Assembly: GCA_033064195.1 (NCBI GenBank)
Contig: JARBJD010000417.1
Span: forward strand, 1-56,622
Reading direction: 5' to 3'
Length of the DNA: 56,622 nt
DNA from: Blattamonas nauphoetae
Lineage: Eukaryota; Preaxostyla; Oxymonadida
The position numbers and the translations under genes are program-made. Numbering within the stretch: the stretch's first letter is position 1; every line of letters starts with the position of its first letter. The notes beneath the pieces were generated by a model. That model was given only the letters and a program-made list of their open reading frames with translations, ran no database searches and was not told the origin of the DNA. Below, piece by piece: positions 26,800 to 37,544 of the stretch.

Positions 26800-28192
26800 A
26801 TCGAGAAGGATCGATGGAAGCGACGATTCACAGATTCGAAGACAGTCACCTTCTGACGATTTATCTGATCGAAGAAATCACGGAGACACAATAATGAAGA
26901 TAGAAAGTTAAGAGGATACCAATCAGAAACAACAATTTCGGGAATTCAACCTGAGAAATGATGATAGCAAAAGAATCACACTGGAACATCGCATAGTTGT
27001 GTCTTTTCACAATATTCCTCAAGAGGTTTGATGTACTCCACATCAAGCATGGTTGAGAGGGCCCAATCACGTTCTGTCAAAATAATCAGCACGACAGAAT
27101 GAACACAGTTCGAGACAAACCAGACACAAGAACGAGGAGGCTCTTCAACATCGTGGGACGGAGTGGTTTGGAGTCACCACAGATCTGGCGTAGAAACATT
27201 CCCAGAAAGATCTGGAAACAATTGAATCTGATCTCCGAGAGAAGAGGACAAACTTTTTGGTTTGTTTCGATGTTCTCAACATGGGAATCTGAAGAGGGAT
27301 TGTTGGAGAGCATAGTAGATGTGAGCGATGGTGAATCTGTAAATTGTCTGAAATGTCGACACAAAGTCCGTATGAACGATTGACAGTCCGACACTTTCCG
27401 TTAATGGTTTGATCATGTCAGAACTTTGGTTGGACCTTTTTGTCATCAAATGGTATTGTTCACCTTTGTTTTACAGCTGAATGGAACAAACGGACCTCTT
27501 TCATTGCTCTATTCACCTCAATTCTCAGATATCGCGATGGAAACCGTGAACCAAGGAATATGGTCGGAAATGAAGCTAAATCTCATCCGTCAAATGGAAT
27601 CAACAGCCTTTTCAATCTTCAGCATGTATTACTGTCGGTTCACTGTCTCGTCATCAACGTGTCATCCGAGTTTGCGAAGCAGAACGTAAAATGTGCTGCT
27701 TCGACGCAAAGGCTGGTGCTAGTTTCTCTTCGTGTGGACTTTGGGGAAGATATCACTCATCCTGAACAATACCTCATTCTCGCCAACTCTCACCACTTCA
27801 GCAGCAACTCTATCAGTTCCTCTCGTCTGTTTTACGCCAACGCCCACAGGCGAGAGACGAAGAAGGTGATGGAAAGAGACTGGAGATGCTGCTCACTCCA
27901 CTTCAGTTGGTGAGAGAAGGCGAGAGAAGTCGTGGTCAGCCATTTCTTGATTCTTCTCAAAATCACGAATCGAACGAAGGAGAATCCCAATCACACAAAT
28001 TCCGTTTTCGTAGTCCTCCAAAAACGATGATTCAGATACTGCTCGAATGACAATGTCCTGCATTCCAAAACGTGCCATCTCCATCATTGTCGCTTCACTG
28101 CCCACAAAAACAAATCTCTTAACGAACTCCAAGAAGACTGATACTTCAGCTGGAACTGGTGTGCTGAAGAAATGAGAGGAAGAAGAAGACAA
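26800..28192 (-). pseudogene. Host gene fragments of the same helical family
   Basis: Segments read from 28192 downwards: VFLEFVKRFVFVGSEATMME, FGMQDIVIRAVSESSFLEDY, then around 27860-27900 a LQSLSITFFVSRLWALA piece, around 27090-27390 an exon-like LSEIRFNCFQIFLGMFLRQI, and near 27000 LSTMLDVEYIKPLEEYCEKT. Possible 31-33-bp GT-AG introns lie at the joints near 27070-27100 and 26945-26975, but frames do not join cleanly. It may be the tail of the gene that starts at 30719 or a separate decayed copy. The plus-strand frame at 27440-27913 is a shadow. Confidence 0.4.
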
Positions 28193-28204
28193 ACAGCAAC
28201 TCCT

Positions 28205-30719
28205 TCAGACACAGTCGAATGGTTTCTGACTGCAACACATAAAACGATTGATCTGAAAAGATTGAGATGATTTGAAAGACAAACATGCGTGGTTCAACTC
28301 TCGCGACAAAGACCCAGCGAGACGGATTCGACTTCTCGTCTTGTTCACTTGTCTCGGCAGGAAATCAGGCATGAGTGTGGAGATGCGAGTGTGGTTGAGG
28401 GAATCATAGGGAGAGGTGTGTGGGTTGTCTTGGGGTTGAAAGGAATCGAAATTGATGGATGTGTACGAGTGAGCGAGAGCAGACCCGAATCCTGTTGGAA
28501 TGTTCAGCCATTCCAGAGACAAACATCGATTGGCGATGTCAGTGTCCATTTTGCTGATGTTCTTTTGGTTGTTTAGGAGCAGAACTGATCGGTAGAGTTC
28601 TCTCATACTGTGACAGTCACCAAACGGGGCTGTGGTGACGAGGAGCGTTGACAACATCATTCTCAACGATTCGAGAAAAACGGAACTGTCTGATGCTGAA
28701 GACAGAATGGGAAGCAAAAAACGGACGACGAGCTGTGGTGGAAAATAAATGAAGAGATGGAAGGTGTTTGAGAGGAGAGGAGTGAAGAACATCCAGAACG
28801 AGTTGATCAGATGCTTGCCAGATCTCACGTCTTCCGATTCCATCAGATTGAAATGGACTCCTCGTCGACAGAGCGCATGAAACCCACACAACGAAGTGTT
28901 GAGGAGTGAGGGCGGAAAATCGATGTTTGGTTCACCGGGATGGACGAAGAAATCGAGAGGGCACATTTGGAGAGTTCGTTCGAAGAGGATGTCGAGTGGA
29001 GGTTGTTGTGGATCGTGTCGGTTGAGAGAGTAGTGACAGAGCAAGATGGTTTTGTTCTCGTGAAAAAGAATACGATGTGGGTCGAATTCAGGATGTTGTG
29101 TGAGGAAGTTGGTGAGAGAAAGAGGAAAGTCACGATTCGACAGAAGCGAGATCAGAAAACAATATGAAATCAGATTGTTTGAATATTGAATGTCCATTGT
29201 GTATCGTTGAATGTCATTGAGAAGAATGACGATTCGAGAGACACCACGTTGGTTTCGCTCGAAAGAGAGAATGATGTGTGTCGCTGTAGCCTTCCCAATC
29301 TGGTCTTTGATCGAGCGATGTCGGATGAGTAAGATCAGAAGGATGGCGTAGATAAAAGTGGTTGGCTCATTCAAATCGGCTGCGATCAGACCTTCCCAAT
29401 CAAACAGAGTTGCGGGAAAAGATGGCAGATCCCGTTCATTCAACAGGTAAGCGATCCATGTCGTCGAAATCAGAATAAGACCGCACCGTTCTTCGGGCGT
29501 GCCATCGCGGAAGGCGGAATGGAGTCGATTCAATAAACGATGCAGGAGTGGAACGATGTAAGACGTGGTGACGAAATAATCGAAGAGTGAAAGCGCAGCC
29601 ACACGAATCAGAGAATCGGAAGTGCCCAGAGCAGAGACAGTTCGATCGATGAACTGTGGAAGGTCGATAATGCATTTCTCAGCACCAACGATTTCACTAA
29701 CGGATCGACAGCGAACCAGTGAATCAACAATTCTCTCGCTGTCAGCATCGTCGAAGAGCGATGATCCAAATCATTCTGTGGGATCGACAGTGTCGTATTG
29801 GGGGAGTCTGAGTCTTGAATCGAAGCGGTTCGATGGAGAGCGTGTGGGGAGAGAGGGAGGGAGAGGGGAGGTGAGGAGAGAGTGAAGGAGGGCCACAATT
29901 TGAAGTGATTCCTGTTTGAGGTGTGCAGAGAGAGAGTTATCTGAAGATGAGTGCGATGAGTGGAGATTCAACGTCGAACTTCCATCTGACCCATCCACCG
30001 ACGACATCTGGTTTTGGAACTTCGCTTGGAGGGACAGAAGTGTCGGTCGGAAGAATGGCAATTTGAGGAACGAAATGTCTTTCTGAAAAAGGCAAAAATG
30101 GCTAAAAGTGAAGAGATCACACCACATCCCCCTCCAGATCTGCAATTTTCTGCAGGAGGTCTTTCCACAACGAAATCCGTTTTGCCTCTTCAAATAAAGC
30201 TGGATCATATCGTTTTCTCACCTCAACAAGCTCAGGCTCGATCAGTTCGGAGAACTTAGTGAATCGTGGTGAACGAAGATCGAATTCTGGGTCAGTCAGT
30301 CGACTTTGGTGATTGATGAAACTCATCTCTTCCAATCGGTGAACAGCCACGTAGGTATGTGTTGTGATCCACATCAAATCGTCAAACAATGTGAGATCAT
30401 TCGGCATGAATTTGGTTTGGGATGTGGTGAAGGAACTGATGATTTCTTCCAATTCAGATGGGTCACAGGTGTGAATCAGATGACCAGTGTTGACGAGATG
30501 ATGGATAAGATGGCGATGTACTGACGAAATCACATTGTCCCGTTGATGCTGTTCAACACGAGGGGGGAGGCAGTTTGACAAGGAAAGTTGACGAATTAAG
30601 TCAAGAAAAAGCTGTGAAAGACGGATGATGCCATCGGAGAAGGATTGTGGGGAGTGGGGAGGGGATGAATCCGAATGCGAGGCGGAGAGAACTGTCCCAA
30701 TAATTTTGAAAGAATCCAT
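28205..30719 (-). CDS. Large helical host protein, two exons with one in-frame TGA
   Basis: Exon 1 runs 30719-30123 (199 codons from MDSFKIIGTVLSA). A 40-bp intron (30122-30083) has GTGTGA at the 5' end and TTTTTCAG at the 3' end, and joins in phase 0 to exon 2 (30082-28205). Exon 2 is one continuous frame of 626 codons except for a single TGA at 29773-29771 just before FGSSLFDDADSERIVDSLV. The predicted protein is about 820 residues, helical, leucine- and serine-rich, with a low-complexity Pro/Ser stretch just before the TGA (PLPPSLPTRSP). No enzyme motif. The TGA may reflect a recent lesion, a missed intron or readthrough. Confidence 0.6.
30083..30122 (-). other. 40-bp spliceosomal intron
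   Basis: GTGTGATCTCTTCACTTTTA at the start and GCCTTTTTCAG at the end, with a pyrimidine-rich 3' half. Removing it joins two long frames in phase 0. The intron itself contains an in-frame TGA, consistent with real splicing. Confidence 0.65.
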
Positions 30720-30855
30720 CCGTTTCACTGGTCTTTCTATCAAATTCTGTCTATTCTTGTTCCAGGAACAGATTAAAGTCCTCAATCTCCACGGATATCT
30801 TCTCTCAAAACTTCGTTTCTACACATCCTCTTTTCAAGCACTGACTCTCCAACCT

Positions 30856-31240
30856 TCATTGTGACCTCACTGCTCCACCTTTGATAAACTGCGTTCCACT
30901 CAGATCGATGTACATCAAGTCACATGTGTGAAGATCGGGTGTGCTCTTTTCACTTTCTTTGAAACTCGTAGCACCTGAAAGCGGATTCTCTTTTTCCATG
31001 ACGGTTACTCTTGGAGATTAAGATAATGATGTCCCAATGTCTCTTCACCAGTGTCAAACAGACATATAAAACCTGTTTGTTCTCAATTATCTCTCATAAT
31101 TTCAGATAGACAAAGGAAAGGAGTGTTCAGGACACGATCGATGATGATCTTGCCAGATGGGTGCAAACATGTGTCCAATTCAAGAAAAAATACTTGTACT
31201 CCTGGGTTCATGCAGAAATCTAATTTCAACTGATAATTCA
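30856..31240 (-). CDS. Small host exons, unknown
   Basis: Two short minus-strand open frames have protein-like composition. One near 31240-31090 reads CMNPGVQVFFLELDTCLHPSG and IIIDRVLNTPFLCL; the other, 30999-30856, starts MEKENPLSGATSFKESEKST and ends with MYIDLSGTQFIKGGAVRSQ and a stop. A short intron between them (GT near 31130) is possible. The second is only 47 codons. Low confidence; they may be one small gene. Confidence 0.3.
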
Positions 31241-31464
31241 AGTGCAATAGAGCATTTTCGAGACTATTGAGTATTTTGCCTCTATTTCTTCACAATACAT
31301 CTTATCCGTACTCTCCATTGTAGAACCTTCTTTTTCCACATTGTCTCACCTCATGATCTTCTCTCATCTGTTTTTGAAACAATAAATGTGTTCAATTGGC
31401 GTTTCAAAAAAGTGTCGTTTCTCGTCACGATCGAAGCTCAATTTCGAAACAAACCCCTTTTCCA

Positions 31465-31910
31465 TCATATTTGAGTGATTTTAAGAATTTGGAGAAAAAT
31501 AAAAAAAGTGAAACCATCCATAGTGTTTTGGCTCTTTTCAAAATTATTGGGACAACTGAAAAGAAGAAAGTCAAGAAGAAGAGACAAACTAATCCGAACT
31601 GTTCCAAATCCATCAACCACAACATCATCCCAATCGAATAAAAACGACTCGTGACTCTGTGAAACTGCCGATTCAACTCCGATCACAGCACACACGAACC
31701 ATTCCATCAAATCCTGAAACAAAACAATCAGAATCAAGAATCCAAATCAACAAAAAAGAATATGACCAAAAAGAGAATGCAGACCTTCCACTCAATCTCT
31801 TCTCCAACTTCGCATTTAGATGCAACAAGTGATGTCAATGTTTTCATGTTCTCCTGCTCCAACAGAGAATCATCAGAATGGTTTGATGTTGTGGAAGCGT
31901 TCGCAGACAT
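31465..31910 (-). CDS. Small two-exon host gene, unknown
   Basis: Exon 1 is 31910-31785: 42 codons, MSANASTTSNHSDDSLLEQE...GEEIEWK. A 71-bp intron (31784-31714) with GTCTGC at the 5' end and TTGTTTCAG at the 3' end joins it in phase 0 to DLMEWFVCAVIGVESAVSQS...WDDVVVDGFGTV and a hydrophobic helix (RISLSLLLDFLLF). Read to the TGA at 31465 the protein is about 125 residues; the last 25 look less protein-like. The conserved TATTTAAG block lies about 75 bp upstream of the ATG. No family recognised. Confidence 0.5.
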
Positions 31911-31974
31911 TTAATTGATGTGATGAATTCAGCTGAAACAGATATCGATGCAATCTGTTGGCTGGTGTTGGATC

Positions 31975-32001
31975 GAGATCAGTTCCTTATTTAAGCGTAT
32001 C
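31975..32001. promoter_or_regulatory. Conserved TATTTAAG block, copy 2
   Basis: Matches 895-921 at about 24 of 27 positions, including TATTTAAGCGTATC. It lies about 75 bp upstream of the small minus-strand gene starting at 31910. Confidence 0.4.
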
Positions 32002-32099
32002 AATATTTGTCTCTAGTTTGATTCTGATCATTGAAATGACTCATCGAAAAGAGAATAACTACTTCCTCAGATTCATCAATCATCTTTATCTCTCGACAC

Positions 32100-32640
32100 A
32101 CAGGAGTTTTGACCGTTCCACTTCTCACAAATCGTCACTGAGTTTGAGAACAACGAAGTGGAGAGTTCAGACGATGAATCCAAAATCGATTTGGGTCATT
32201 CGTCGAATCTGCGGATCGCGACAAACAGTTCGGAGAAGATCGCCGATCAGCGTGACTCCATGTTCGAAGTCCTCCAAAAACGACGAACGCGAGACGGCCA
32301 TCACAACAAATCAATCGCTCCCAAACGAAGCAGTTCCATCCTCCCTTGGGCATCGCTCTCCGTCACGACTCTCGTCAGAAATGCGAGTGCGAGGGACACA
32401 GTGACAGGTATTGGCGATCTGGAGAGATGAAAGAAGAAAGAGACAAACAACAAGAATCTGAAGAGCTGTGTTGCTAATCCACAGCGAGATGAAATAAATG
32501 CAGCTGAAAGTGTGAAGCTGAAAAGTGAAGGCACACAATGTCTTCTGAGAATCGGGTAGAACTTGCCAATCGCAATAGCAAGCAAAAGACTCTCAAATTC
32601 ATTATTTCTCCTCGACAGAACATTTTAATCGATTTTGGAT
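32100..32640. other. Weak host coding signal, unresolved
   Basis: Overlapping frames on both strands (plus 32158-32430 with ESSDDESKIDLGHSSNLRIA; minus 32301-32585) have mixed protein-like features. Frames switch and no splice sites convince me. Probably a decayed copy of a host gene. Nothing more can be said. Confidence 0.2.
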
Positions 32641-32802
32641 GAGAGAGATACCTCCCAATCAGGCGGGCCGTTCCATGGACAGATAAAGCCCTTGATTTGG
32701 AGCCAGACAGTGTGAAGGTGTGAAAGGAGGAGGAACAGTGAATCAAATGAGAGAGGCAAGCTGAACCAATGGAGACTGAGCACGTCCTCCAAAATGGGTA
32801 TG

Positions 32803-32889
32803 TATAGAGACAGATCTGATTTTGTATACACACAGATCTAAATTTGGTATACGCACAGATCTGAAGGATACACACAGATCTGTCTATAT
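32803..32889. repeat. CAGATCT repeats with inverted ends
   Basis: CAGATCT occurs at 32811, 32833, 32856 and 32875, embedded in ATACACACAGATCT-type units of 19-23 bp. The block is bounded by TATAGAGACAGATCTG and CACAGATCTGTCTATA, which are nearly inverted. GAGATCT/AGATCT is itself palindromic, so the region can fold or extrude. Possibly a decayed small inverted-repeat element. Confidence 0.6.
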
Positions 32890-33527
32890 GTTCATAATTT
32901 TCGACTATATCACACATTTTTTATCTTATCTAGCTTCAAAACAAAGTTAATGTCCATCTCCCTCCTTTAAACCAACATTCTGTCATTGTGTGAACGATGG
33001 AAGTGATCAACCCGTCAAGCCTTGATTTCTCTCCATCTCACGAAATATCGATTTATACAACCATTCAAATCCAAACTGCCAACTCACATGTCTCATCAAA
33101 CTCATCCTCAATCTGCCTTCGACCTGGAATTGATGGAATTGATCTATTGGCAGTTCCCTCTCCCCAGACAGATAAACTTGATGTACTTGACTGGATATAG
33201 ACTTTAAATAGTCTCCGAACATCCTCGGTCAAGGCCGGATTCTATGCAGAAACAATTGATCCTCCATGCCTTCGATCCGTCGTCGAAAGGGCACAAGTAT
33301 TTCAGTTCGTTCTAGCGTATATATTCTCTCGTTTATTCCAGTAGAATATGAAATGATCAATAGCAAATCTAGTGACACAATGGAATGTTGTCTAAGTTCG
33401 TTTTACCTGCCGATCGTAGAGTAGAACTGATTTCCGGTCTCATCCCACTTCCTTGTTGGCATGACGGAGGGCATCACGGTAAGTTGTATCGAATGGCGTC
33501 CAGTGAAGCAGCCACCAAACTGTCATG
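32890..33527. other. Host intergenic DNA before Polinton 2
   Basis: No supported gene or RNA. Frames at 32997-33222 on both strands are mutually overlapping and look random. Confidence 0.5.
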
Positions 33528-33577
33528 AGTAGTATAGAGAACGAATAGAGAACCCGATTGAAATAATCGTTGAAAAT
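33528..33577 (+). repeat. Left terminal repeat of Polinton 2
   Basis: The outer 27 bases, from AGTAGT to GAGAACC, match the other three Polinton termini. The inner half is more diverged and lacks the ACTACT arm seen in the other three. Confidence 0.7.
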
Positions 33578-34654
33578 CAAAACTAAAAGTCAAGTCCGAT
33601 TGACCATTTTTGAATCTTGTATTAAAAGGAATTTATGACATTTTGATGACATCAATATTTGGCCTAAATTCTAAAAATATGTCCAATATTTTGACCTCTT
33701 GAAAAACGTCCATTTTGAAGTAAATTTTTGCTTTAATTCGAAAATTTAGTCACTTTTTTCGACTTTTTGATTTTTTCAATATGACTAATTTGGCGCTTAT
33801 TTGGGAACCTGATTGAGAAAATTCTTGAAACAAAAACTTAAATCTCGAAGACGATGTGACTCATCGATCAAAAGAAACCAGATGAAAATCGGTTGAGTAT
33901 TAGTCGAGATCAGAGGTAAACATTGGTCAAAAATGGAAAATTCTGAAAATATCTTTTTGAAAAAATGGTCGTATCTCGATAACTAGCAGACATCCAGACC
34001 TGAAACCACTCGCAATCGATAGAGGACGAAAAAATACATCTAGGGTAAAAAATGCAAAAACCATTGTGTGAGGAAGCTCGAGATTCTGGTGTTTTACAAT
34101 GGTCCCAGGGTTGCGATCCCTGTGATAGAGCATTTGTGCGCTCCCCATCGGCCCGTTTCTGGTTTACTGGGCCGGAATTTTTAAGTTTTTTTACTGGTGC
34201 ATGCTTCCTCCTCGAATTTAGTTGAATCCCTCAAGGTTTCATAGCGCTGCAGTCGCTACTACGCCTCTCAGGATCCAACTAATATACTAAAGTGGTTTTC
34301 GACCTTTAAAGTGAGAATTTCGCCAAAAGTACGAAATATGGGTCATTTTCAAAAATGTTGTCAAATCGTCTTCAAATTTCACCAAAAGGATGAAGAAATT
34401 ATGAGAAAACAGAAAAAGTGAAAAATAATTTTCATAAAAATTTATTTCGCGGTATAGTGTGTTTTTGTGCACATAGCAATGAAGAAAAATCGATGTTCTC
34501 AGATCTTGATCAAACTCTCATCTAAGGTCATATCCGACACGCTCTTTCGATTGCCGCAAGAATTATTGAAATCGGATCGGTAGTTATGGAGAAATTTCAC
34601 TTTTGAAAAAACAAAGGAGATTTTTTATTTTTCGAATTTTTTATTTTGTACTAA
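33578..34654. other. Noncoding left subterminal region of Polinton 2
   Basis: 33835-33925 matches the block at 2330-2450 (GATGTGACTCATCGATCAAA, AAAATCGGTTGAGTATT). A hairpin CAGGG-TTGCGAT-CCCTG at about 34103-34120 resembles a T-arm but no A box is near. The final 40 bp carry two T-rich motifs before the next ATG. No gene seen. Confidence 0.55.
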
Positions 34655-35146
34655 ATGACACAGCTAGAACTCATCGAAGAACTTGAACAAATTTTAGAAT
34701 ACACTAATCCCAATCGAAAGGACAGTGATATGATGAATTTCCTTTGTCAGAATCATTTATTTCTCATGAAATTAGGATTGTGGAAACCAGAACTGATTGT
34801 CAATTTCAAAACTTTAAAACAATTATTCCAAAAATATGTTGACATCGATAACCCAACTTGGATGAACTATGACACGAAGAAATGGCGACGAAACCAACCT
34901 CAACTGATCTGTCACATAGCGAACGTCAGAAAACTTCCCTGTGCATCGGAGGATTTAAACGTCAGACTATCGAAAGAACAGATCAGTCAAATGGTGAAGA
35001 ACATGTTCGGATATCAACCTCCAAGTTTCTTGAAGATGAAACCAGAATTGTTCGAATATTATCGACCAATCTGTGCCGAAATCTGGATGAAGTACGTGAA
35101 AAGAAAAAAACCAAATTGGTTACTTCAGAATGATCTCCAGAAATAA
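34655..35146 (+). CDS. 163-residue protein unique to Polinton 2
   Basis: The ATG at 34655 follows TTTTTATTTTGTACTAA. The protein is mostly helical: LELIEELEQILEYTNPN, FLCQNHLFLMKLGLWKPELI, then NPTWMNYDTKKWRR and KPELFEYYRPICAEIWMKYV, ending in basic residues. Element 1 has no counterpart at this place, so it is accessory cargo. No domain recognised. The promoter motif shows it is wired into the element's own expression system. Confidence 0.6.
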   Translation: MTQLELIEELEQILEYTNPNRKDSDMMNFLCQNHLFLMKLGLWKPELIVNFKTLKQLFQKYVDIDNPTWMNYDTKKWRRNQPQLICHIANVRKLPCASEDLNVRLSKEQISQMVKNMFGYQPPSFLKMKPELFEYYRPICAEIWMKYVKRKKPNWLLQNDLQK

Positions 35147-35157
35147 AACTCGTTGTT

Positions 35158-35191
35158 ATTTTTTATTTTTGAATTTTTTAATTTGTATTGA
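35158..35191 (+). promoter_or_regulatory. T-rich double motif before the left terminal-repeat gene
   Basis: TTTTTTATTTTTGAATTTTT followed by TTAATTTGTATTGA and the ATG. The downstream half is the same TTAATTTGTATTAA variant seen, inverted, at 49843-49860. Confidence 0.5.
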
Positions 35192-35335
35192 ATGAATCCA
35201 ACTGCGATGTACAAGGAAAGACGTCGAGTATGTTCAGAACAAGCATTAATTGAATCAATGAGAGAAGAGAACTGTTCGCTGGTCTCTGAGTATGTCAGAA
35301 ATAATGTGCCGGTGACGTATGTTCATGAGGGAATC
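35192..35335 (+). pseudogene. Terminal-repeat protein (left copy), Polinton 2 (broken)
   Basis: Begins MNPTAMYKERRRVCSEQALI and contains NCSLVSEYVRNNVPVTYVHEG, the start of the ~50-residue repeat. About 140 bp are nearly identical (roughly four differences) to the inverted copy at 49700-49842. Only the first part of the family module is present. It lies just before the fiber gene. Confidence 0.65.
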
Positions 35336-35369
35336 AAAAATTTTAATTTCAATGAAAAAGCAAACAGAA

Positions 35370-36302
35370 ATGAAGCGACAAAAATACAATTCACAAATGA
35401 TTGAGAAAATGATAGATCAGAATCTGTCGACGATCACTGAGAATGCAGCAGTCATCAACTCACTGCAGAAAGAAGTAGAAACGAATCAGAATGAAGTCGA
35501 TACACTCAAAAAGACAACTGAAGCACACAAGACAGCGATATCTTCAATCCAAAAAGTGGTGAGCACAAATGGATCAATCACTTGTTCAGCAGGTATAACG
35601 ACACCAACAATTGGAAGATTGATTAATGTGAATGGAGCAAAGTGGAATATATCAGAGGGAACTATTCCGAAGTATCCTGGAACATATCCGGCATCGACAT
35701 TCTCTTCTGGAATTTCAATATCACAATCACTAGCAGAAACTTCTGGAATTCAGTTCAATGGTGATGGTATTATTATGTGGTCTCCCTGTGACAAACCAGC
35801 TTTGTATTACTACGATGAGGACACAGGTTCAGGAGTGTTTTCAATATCCACAACAGGAAGTTTTTCTCAGTTGTCAGACATAAGATTCAAAAGGAATATT
35901 GAACCATACCCCGATATTCTCGAGCAACTGAATAAAGTTGAAATCGTGCAGTACCAATTCAACACATTCGACTCGAAGATCAACAAAGTGACGAAACAAA
36001 TCGAGAACGAAACCAATGAAGAACACTTGAAGAATTGCAAAGAGAAATGTGAATGCTTGAAGAAGGAAAGTGAGAAGAAACATATTGGTGTGATTGCACA
36101 ACAGATCCAAGAAATCTTTCCTGAAGTCGTGAATGATTCCAATCCAGACTGTCTTCAAGTTGATTATGCAGAACTCTCCTGCTTCTGTATCAAAGCAATT
36201 CAGGAACTGAGTAACATTGTCGGACAACAACAGACACTCATAAATGAACTGATCCAAAAATACAATTCCCTGATCGAAACAATGACTAATACTACAGCAT
36301 GA
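35370..36302 (+). CDS. Fiber-like protein with S74 self-cleaving chaperone domain, Polinton 2
   Basis: About 310 residues from the ATG at 35370, the position aligned with 5543 in element 1. It has the same architecture: N-terminal coiled coil, a beta-rich middle with GIQFNGDGIIMWSPCD, then SQLSDIRFKRNIEP, HIGVIAQQIQEIFPEVV and a C-terminal helix. Most differences from the element-1 copy are in the middle (for example TIPKYPGTYPASTFSSG), as expected for a surface-exposed part. Overlaps the convergent gene by 11 bp. Confidence 0.85.
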   Translation: MKRQKYNSQMIEKMIDQNLSTITENAAVINSLQKEVETNQNEVDTLKKTTEAHKTAISSIQKVVSTNGSITCSAGITTPTIGRLINVNGAKWNISEGTIPKYPGTYPASTFSSGISISQSLAETSGIQFNGDGIIMWSPCDKPALYYYDEDTGSGVFSISTTGSFSQLSDIRFKRNIEPYPDILEQLNKVEIVQYQFNTFDSKINKVTKQIENETNEEHLKNCKEKCECLKKESEKKHIGVIAQQIQEIFPEVVNDSNPDCLQVDYAELSCFCIKAIQELSNIVGQQQTLINELIQKYNSLIETMTNTTA

Positions 36303-36696
36303 GATCAACCAGAAATTCATATTTCTCTTTGATTATTTTTCCATTGATTGTCTCGGTTGTTTCCATCTCTATTGATTCACCAGAACTGTCTTTGAACCAG
36401 ATCTTCACAATTGATTGTCGAGTAGTGAATTCCCACTTCTTTCGCTTCGCAATCTGTTCGTTGCAGAAAGCAACAAATGAGTCATTGAATGCATCAGTCT
36501 GGATCCAATCACCATGGATTGTAATGTGCTGAGGAATGTCTTTTGAGATGACAGTTGAGTTACCATTTATTTCTTCCCTCACATGGATGAGTTTACAGTC
36601 GAGGAAGTGAACATATTTTTGGTTTCTGGAATTGGTACAATCAGGAGGTAATTGAGTAGTGTGAGAATTCTGAATTGAGAAGTATCGTTTGACCAT
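36292..36696 (-). CDS. Conserved 136-residue-type Polinton protein, Polinton 2
   Basis: 134 residues, close twin of 6447-6857. ITIHGDWIQTDAFNDSFVAF and IVKIWFKDSSGESIEMETTE are shared. The T-rich motif TATTTTATTTTAGTAG precedes the ATG. Unknown beta-rich protein, probably part of the virion. Confidence 0.7.
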   Translation of the reverse strand: MVKRYFSIQNSHTTQLPPDCTNSRNQKYVHFLDCKLIHVREEINGNSTVISKDIPQHITIHGDWIQTDAFNDSFVAFCNEQIAKRKKWEFTTRQSIVKIWFKDSSGESIEMETTETINGKIIKEKYEFLVDLML

Positions 36697-36736
36697 TCTT
36701 GTTTTCTACTAAAATAAAATATCATAGTTGTTCTAT

Positions 36737-37461
36737 TCAGTATCCTCTCTTCACTTCTTCATATGCTTCTTGGAGTCGACGATCAATGACATATCGCACT
36801 CGTGGTTGTCCATTCTCAATCCAAAAGAGCCAGTATGTTGCTTGATGTAGTGCTAGAATTGGTGGAGGAGGACCTTCCGGAGTTGATGTGAAATATGGAT
36901 CGAGTTCACCTTGATTGATTGGTGTTCCTCTGTAGACAATATTAACTGATTCTGCTGTCGAGATTCCTTCTTCTCCACCAGCAATTTCACTTCGATCTGT
37001 TGGAACCATGAATGTGAACAAAGTCGCATCCGTGACTGGTCTTGTTCTCTTGTAGTCAGCTCCTCTGTCGTGAAATACTCGAGTTGAACAAATGGAATTC
37101 TCAAACTCTTCTGTTGCAGAACAACCAATGAAATCACCATTCACCATCATCATTTGATAGAACTCTGGTGAGATTGTTGACATTGGGAAATTGGGAAAGT
37201 TGGATCCAAGCATTTCGAAAAGACCAACATAGTGAGGATTTCTGAAGACTGTACATTCGTTTGGTCGTTCTGGGAATAAACACATGAGATTCATGAGATT
37301 GTTGAGTTTGATGCTGATGTTTGATCTCACTCCCATAGCATTCGCTTTTGATTGAAATGATTGTGTGTCAACTCTTTCAGCTTTCAGAACATAAAGAGTC
37401 TTTGAATATGTTCGATTAGTGTCGATGTTGGTTTGGATTGATTTGATCTGATACTTCTCAT
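36737..37461 (-). pseudogene. Major capsid protein paralogue A, Polinton 2 (broken)
   Basis: Retains the region from YSKTLYVLKAERVDTQSFQS to the C-terminal WLFWIENGQPRVRYVIDRRL, nearly identical to the end of 6927-8606. It is a remnant of the 559-residue gene. The T-rich motif is still present upstream of position 37461. Confidence 0.75.
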
Positions 37462-37544
37462 GTATAGAAAAATAAAAAAACAATATCATTATTTTCTTTT
37501 ACTGTTTTGTCTCGCCAGAGGCTTCGAACTCCCGATGAGAGTCT

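Noticed and set aside
27440-27913. 157-residue plus-strand frame
   Set aside because: It lies antisense to decayed pieces of the minus-strand host family and has no recognisable features.
30690-31560. 18-base inverted match (TTCAAAATTATTGGGACA) at about 30691-30710 and 31537-31556
   Set aside because: Too short to claim a duplication and the flanks do not match; could be chance.
34100-34125. T-arm-like hairpin CAGGG-TTGCGAT-CCCTG as a tRNA
   Set aside because: No A box or acceptor stem nearby on either strand.
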